A stretch of 6,486 nt of DNA, taken from contig JARBTU010000101.1 of NCBI GenBank assembly GCA_029240015.1, forward strand, positions 1-6,486, written 5' to 3'. How positions within the stretch are numbered: position 1 is the first letter of the stretch; each line of letters opens with the position of its first letter. Below are positions 5,009-6,486 of this stretch, piece by piece. The notes under the pieces were generated by a model. It saw only the letters and a program-made list of their open reading frames with translations, had not been told where the DNA came from and did no database searches. The translations under genes and the position numbers were made by a program. Source of the stretch: Oscillospiraceae bacterium. GTDB taxonomy: Bacteria; Bacillota; Clostridia; Oscillospirales; Ruminococcaceae.

Positions 5009-6486
5009 TGCTCTGCCTCCTCGTTGTTTTGGTTTTCCAAAGATTCAGGTTCATCAGGGGCTATTGGCTCAGGTGGCTCCTCAGATGGTACCTGTTGGTT
5101 GGATGCAACCGCAACATGGTCACATTTTGAAACAATATTGTCGATGTAAGCGTCTTTGGCAAGAATTTTTTCAAAACTGTCAACAAATACCGTGTGTTTA
5201 TTAGGCGAAATGTCATTCTCTTTTGGTTGTTTTTTGCGAAGATAAGACATAAATATCATATAGCCTGCAAGAAATAAAAGAGCAACGAATGTCAGCAATA
5301 AGCCATCAAAAAGACCTGGAGTAGTGTAAGTGAATTCGATTTTGCTGTCTCCGACAGGAACTTTTACAGCCATAAAACCAACATTAACTTTTTCTACCGC
5401 TACTTTGTTTCCGTTAACGGTTGCGGACCAACCTTTGTCATAAGGCACGCTGAAGAATACAAGCTCTTCAGTTTTGGTGTTGATTTTTGCAGTGAAGCCA
5501 TGGTTATCCGTAACAAATGAATAGCAAGCGTTTTTAGCACGTTCTTTGCAAGCGGCTTCATATTCACTGTCCGTTGCAATCGGAAGATTTTCTGAATCAA
5601 GTTCCGTCAGAATGTTCCCATACTTTTGGATTTGTTTGCTCGAAAGAAGCATTCCTTCTAACAGCAATCGGTCACGGTTGCTTTCATTAAAATCGTTAAA
5701 TGTCTTTGAGGTTATATAGTGGTCATAGGTGAAGCCCATAGGGATAAAGTTTATGTTTTCCTGAATGTTAAATCCGTTTTCTGCTTTTATTTTTTGGAAT
5801 CCGGGAATATACGGTGGGGGGATTTTGCTGGTATCATACAACAAGTATTTTACCGAGGTCAGTCCGCGAAGACCATAAAACTGTATGTCTGGGCGTGAGC
5901 CTACTCCGCGCTCCACGCCGATAGAAGGATAAAACTTCATAACAGAGGCAGGGACAACACTGTGGAAAGCCTGAATCGTCGGTTTGTTCCAAAACATCGG
6001 GTAATTGTCCATCCCGTCATAAACATCTACACGGTAAAATTCATCTTTAATGTCTGGAAGATGAATGTTTTCCCGTCCTTTGATTCCCATATTCACGACT
6101 TGATTATAGGAGTACGAGTGGCTTTTCCCTGTACCGATAAACATAGCGGCATATACAAAGGTGATTACACAGACTCCCGCAACTGAGAAAGTAAAAAATA
6201 GTTTTTTATTTTTTACATACTTAATTAAGCAGAAAGTGCCAATGAGACAAGCAACGGAGATAGCGACATATCCCCAAAAGCGTTCTGGAAACTCCGGTAG
6301 TTTGAAAAATATAAGTTTTCCGTTTTCTTTTTTCGGCATGATTCCAATAACGGTAAATATGGCAACAAAAATTGCTGTCCATTTCAAACCATGCATCAGG
6401 TTTGGACTGTCGTTTTCAAGGGAAATGACAGTTGCCAAAGCCATCATAAGGATGCCCATATAGAACCATCGCGCGTAATAAGCCGA
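5005..6486 (-). CDS. YfhO-family membrane protein, 5' end cut by window edge
   Basis: YfhO proteins are large multi-pass membrane proteins; B. subtilis YfhO works with the CsbB glycosyltransferase in lipoteichoic acid glycosylation. The frame is open through the right edge, so the ATG at 6459 is internal; 493 residues are visible against a usual 800-900. Seen in order: about four membrane helices (first at the very start, then near residues 33-50, 70-90 and 95-117), a large soluble region presumed to be extracellular (about 120-385) with VDVYDGMDNYPMFW and a family-typical FFSVPYDKGWSATVNG at 344-359, one further membrane helix (about 391-414), and a 77-residue tail. The tail is acidic and rich in Pro, Glu and Asn (about 465-493) and is presumably cytoplasmic. 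The gene overlaps the following GT2 gene by four bases. The missing N-terminal half would be expected to hold the conserved acidic residues of GT-C-like folds, so enzymatic competence cannot be judged here. Confidence 0.88.
   Translation of the reverse strand, partial: SAYYARWFYMGILMMALATVISLENDSPNLMHGLKWTAIFVAIFTVIGIMPKKENGKLIFFKLPEFPERFWGYVAISVACLIGTFCLIKYVKNKKLFFTFSVAGVCVITFVYAAMFIGTGKSHSYSYNQVVNMGIKGRENIHLPDIKDEFYRVDVYDGMDNYPMFWNKPTIQAFHSVVPASVMKFYPSIGVERGVGSRPDIQFYGLRGLTSVKYLLYDTSKIPPPYIPGFQKIKAENGFNIQENINFIPMGFTYDHYITSKTFNDFNESNRDRLLLEGMLLSSKQIQKYGNILTELDSENLPIATDSEYEAACKERAKNACYSFVTDNHGFTAKINTKTEELVFFSVPYDKGWSATVNGNKVAVEKVNVGFMAVKVPVGDSKIEFTYTTPGLFDGLLLTFVALLFLAGYMIFMSYLRKKQPKENDISPNKHTVFVDSFEKILAKDAYIDNIVSKCDHVAVASNQQVPSEEPPEPIAPDEPESLENQNNEEAEQ
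5016..5022 (-). promoter_or_regulatory. Ribosome binding site of the GT2 gene, inside the YfhO-family coding end
   Basis: GAGGAGG ends seven bases before ATG 5008. It is read in the upstream gene as part of the last codons (EEAEQ), so the 3' end of one gene supplies the initiation signal of the next. Confidence 0.8.

Noticed and set aside
6161..6463. A 100-codon plus-strand frame opposite the YfhO-family gene
   Set aside because: Antisense to membrane-helix coding sequence; its Phe/Ile-rich runs are just the complement of A/T-rich helix codons.
1..6486. Mobile element, CRISPR array, tRNA or a defence system
   Set aside because: No transposase or recombinase motifs, no spaced direct repeats, and no tRNA-like cloverleaf found; nearly all bases are explained by six ordinary genes and one leader.

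Overview
This window carries two neighbouring transcription units, all six genes on the minus strand, so biological order runs from high to low coordinates. It looks like chromosomal housekeeping DNA from a low-to-mid GC Firmicute, most likely a member of the Clostridia. The support for this is a PyrR-type RNA attenuator, strong AGGAGG-like ribosome binding sites, a PyrF of the long 'type 2' class, and a YfhO-family protein paired with a CsbB/GtrB-like glycosyltransferase. The genus cannot be fixed from the sequence.

Right part (6486 to 4064): the C-terminal 493 residues of a YfhO-family membrane protein, whose 5' end lies outside the window, followed with a 4-base ATGA overlap by a complete GT2 polyprenyl-phosphate glycosyltransferase with two C-terminal membrane segments. 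This pairing suggests a cell-envelope glycosylation module: the GT2 would load a sugar onto a polyprenyl phosphate at the inner face, and the multi-pass YfhO protein would act on it at the outer face.

Middle (4063 to 3825): a 239-base gene-free stretch that is almost wholly regulatory. It has a sigma-A-like promoter (TAGACA, 17 bases, TATAAT), then a leader with a PyrR-binding anti-antiterminator hairpin (close match to ARUCCNGNGAGGYU), a central 8-bp hairpin, and an intrinsic terminator just before the pyrR ribosome binding site. An alternative antiterminator can be drawn that is mutually exclusive with both the PyrR-binding hairpin and the terminator. This is a complete PyrR attenuation switch.

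Left part (3824 to 1): pyrR, pyrC, pyrF and carA, closely spaced (18, 36 and 19 bases) and clearly one operon for de novo UMP synthesis. PyrR senses UMP and PRPP and controls the leader; CarA supplies ammonia for carbamoyl phosphate; PyrC closes the dihydroorotate ring; PyrF makes UMP. carA runs off the left edge just before its expected HPE motif. pyrB and pyrP, which follow pyrR in Bacillus subtilis, are absent from that position here. carB, pyrK, pyrD and pyrE are expected further downstream or elsewhere.

I saw no mobile element, CRISPR array, tRNA or rRNA, and no clearly novel system. The points most worth a second look are the fully drawable attenuator, the pyrB-less gene order, and the acidic proline/glutamate-rich tail of the YfhO protein.
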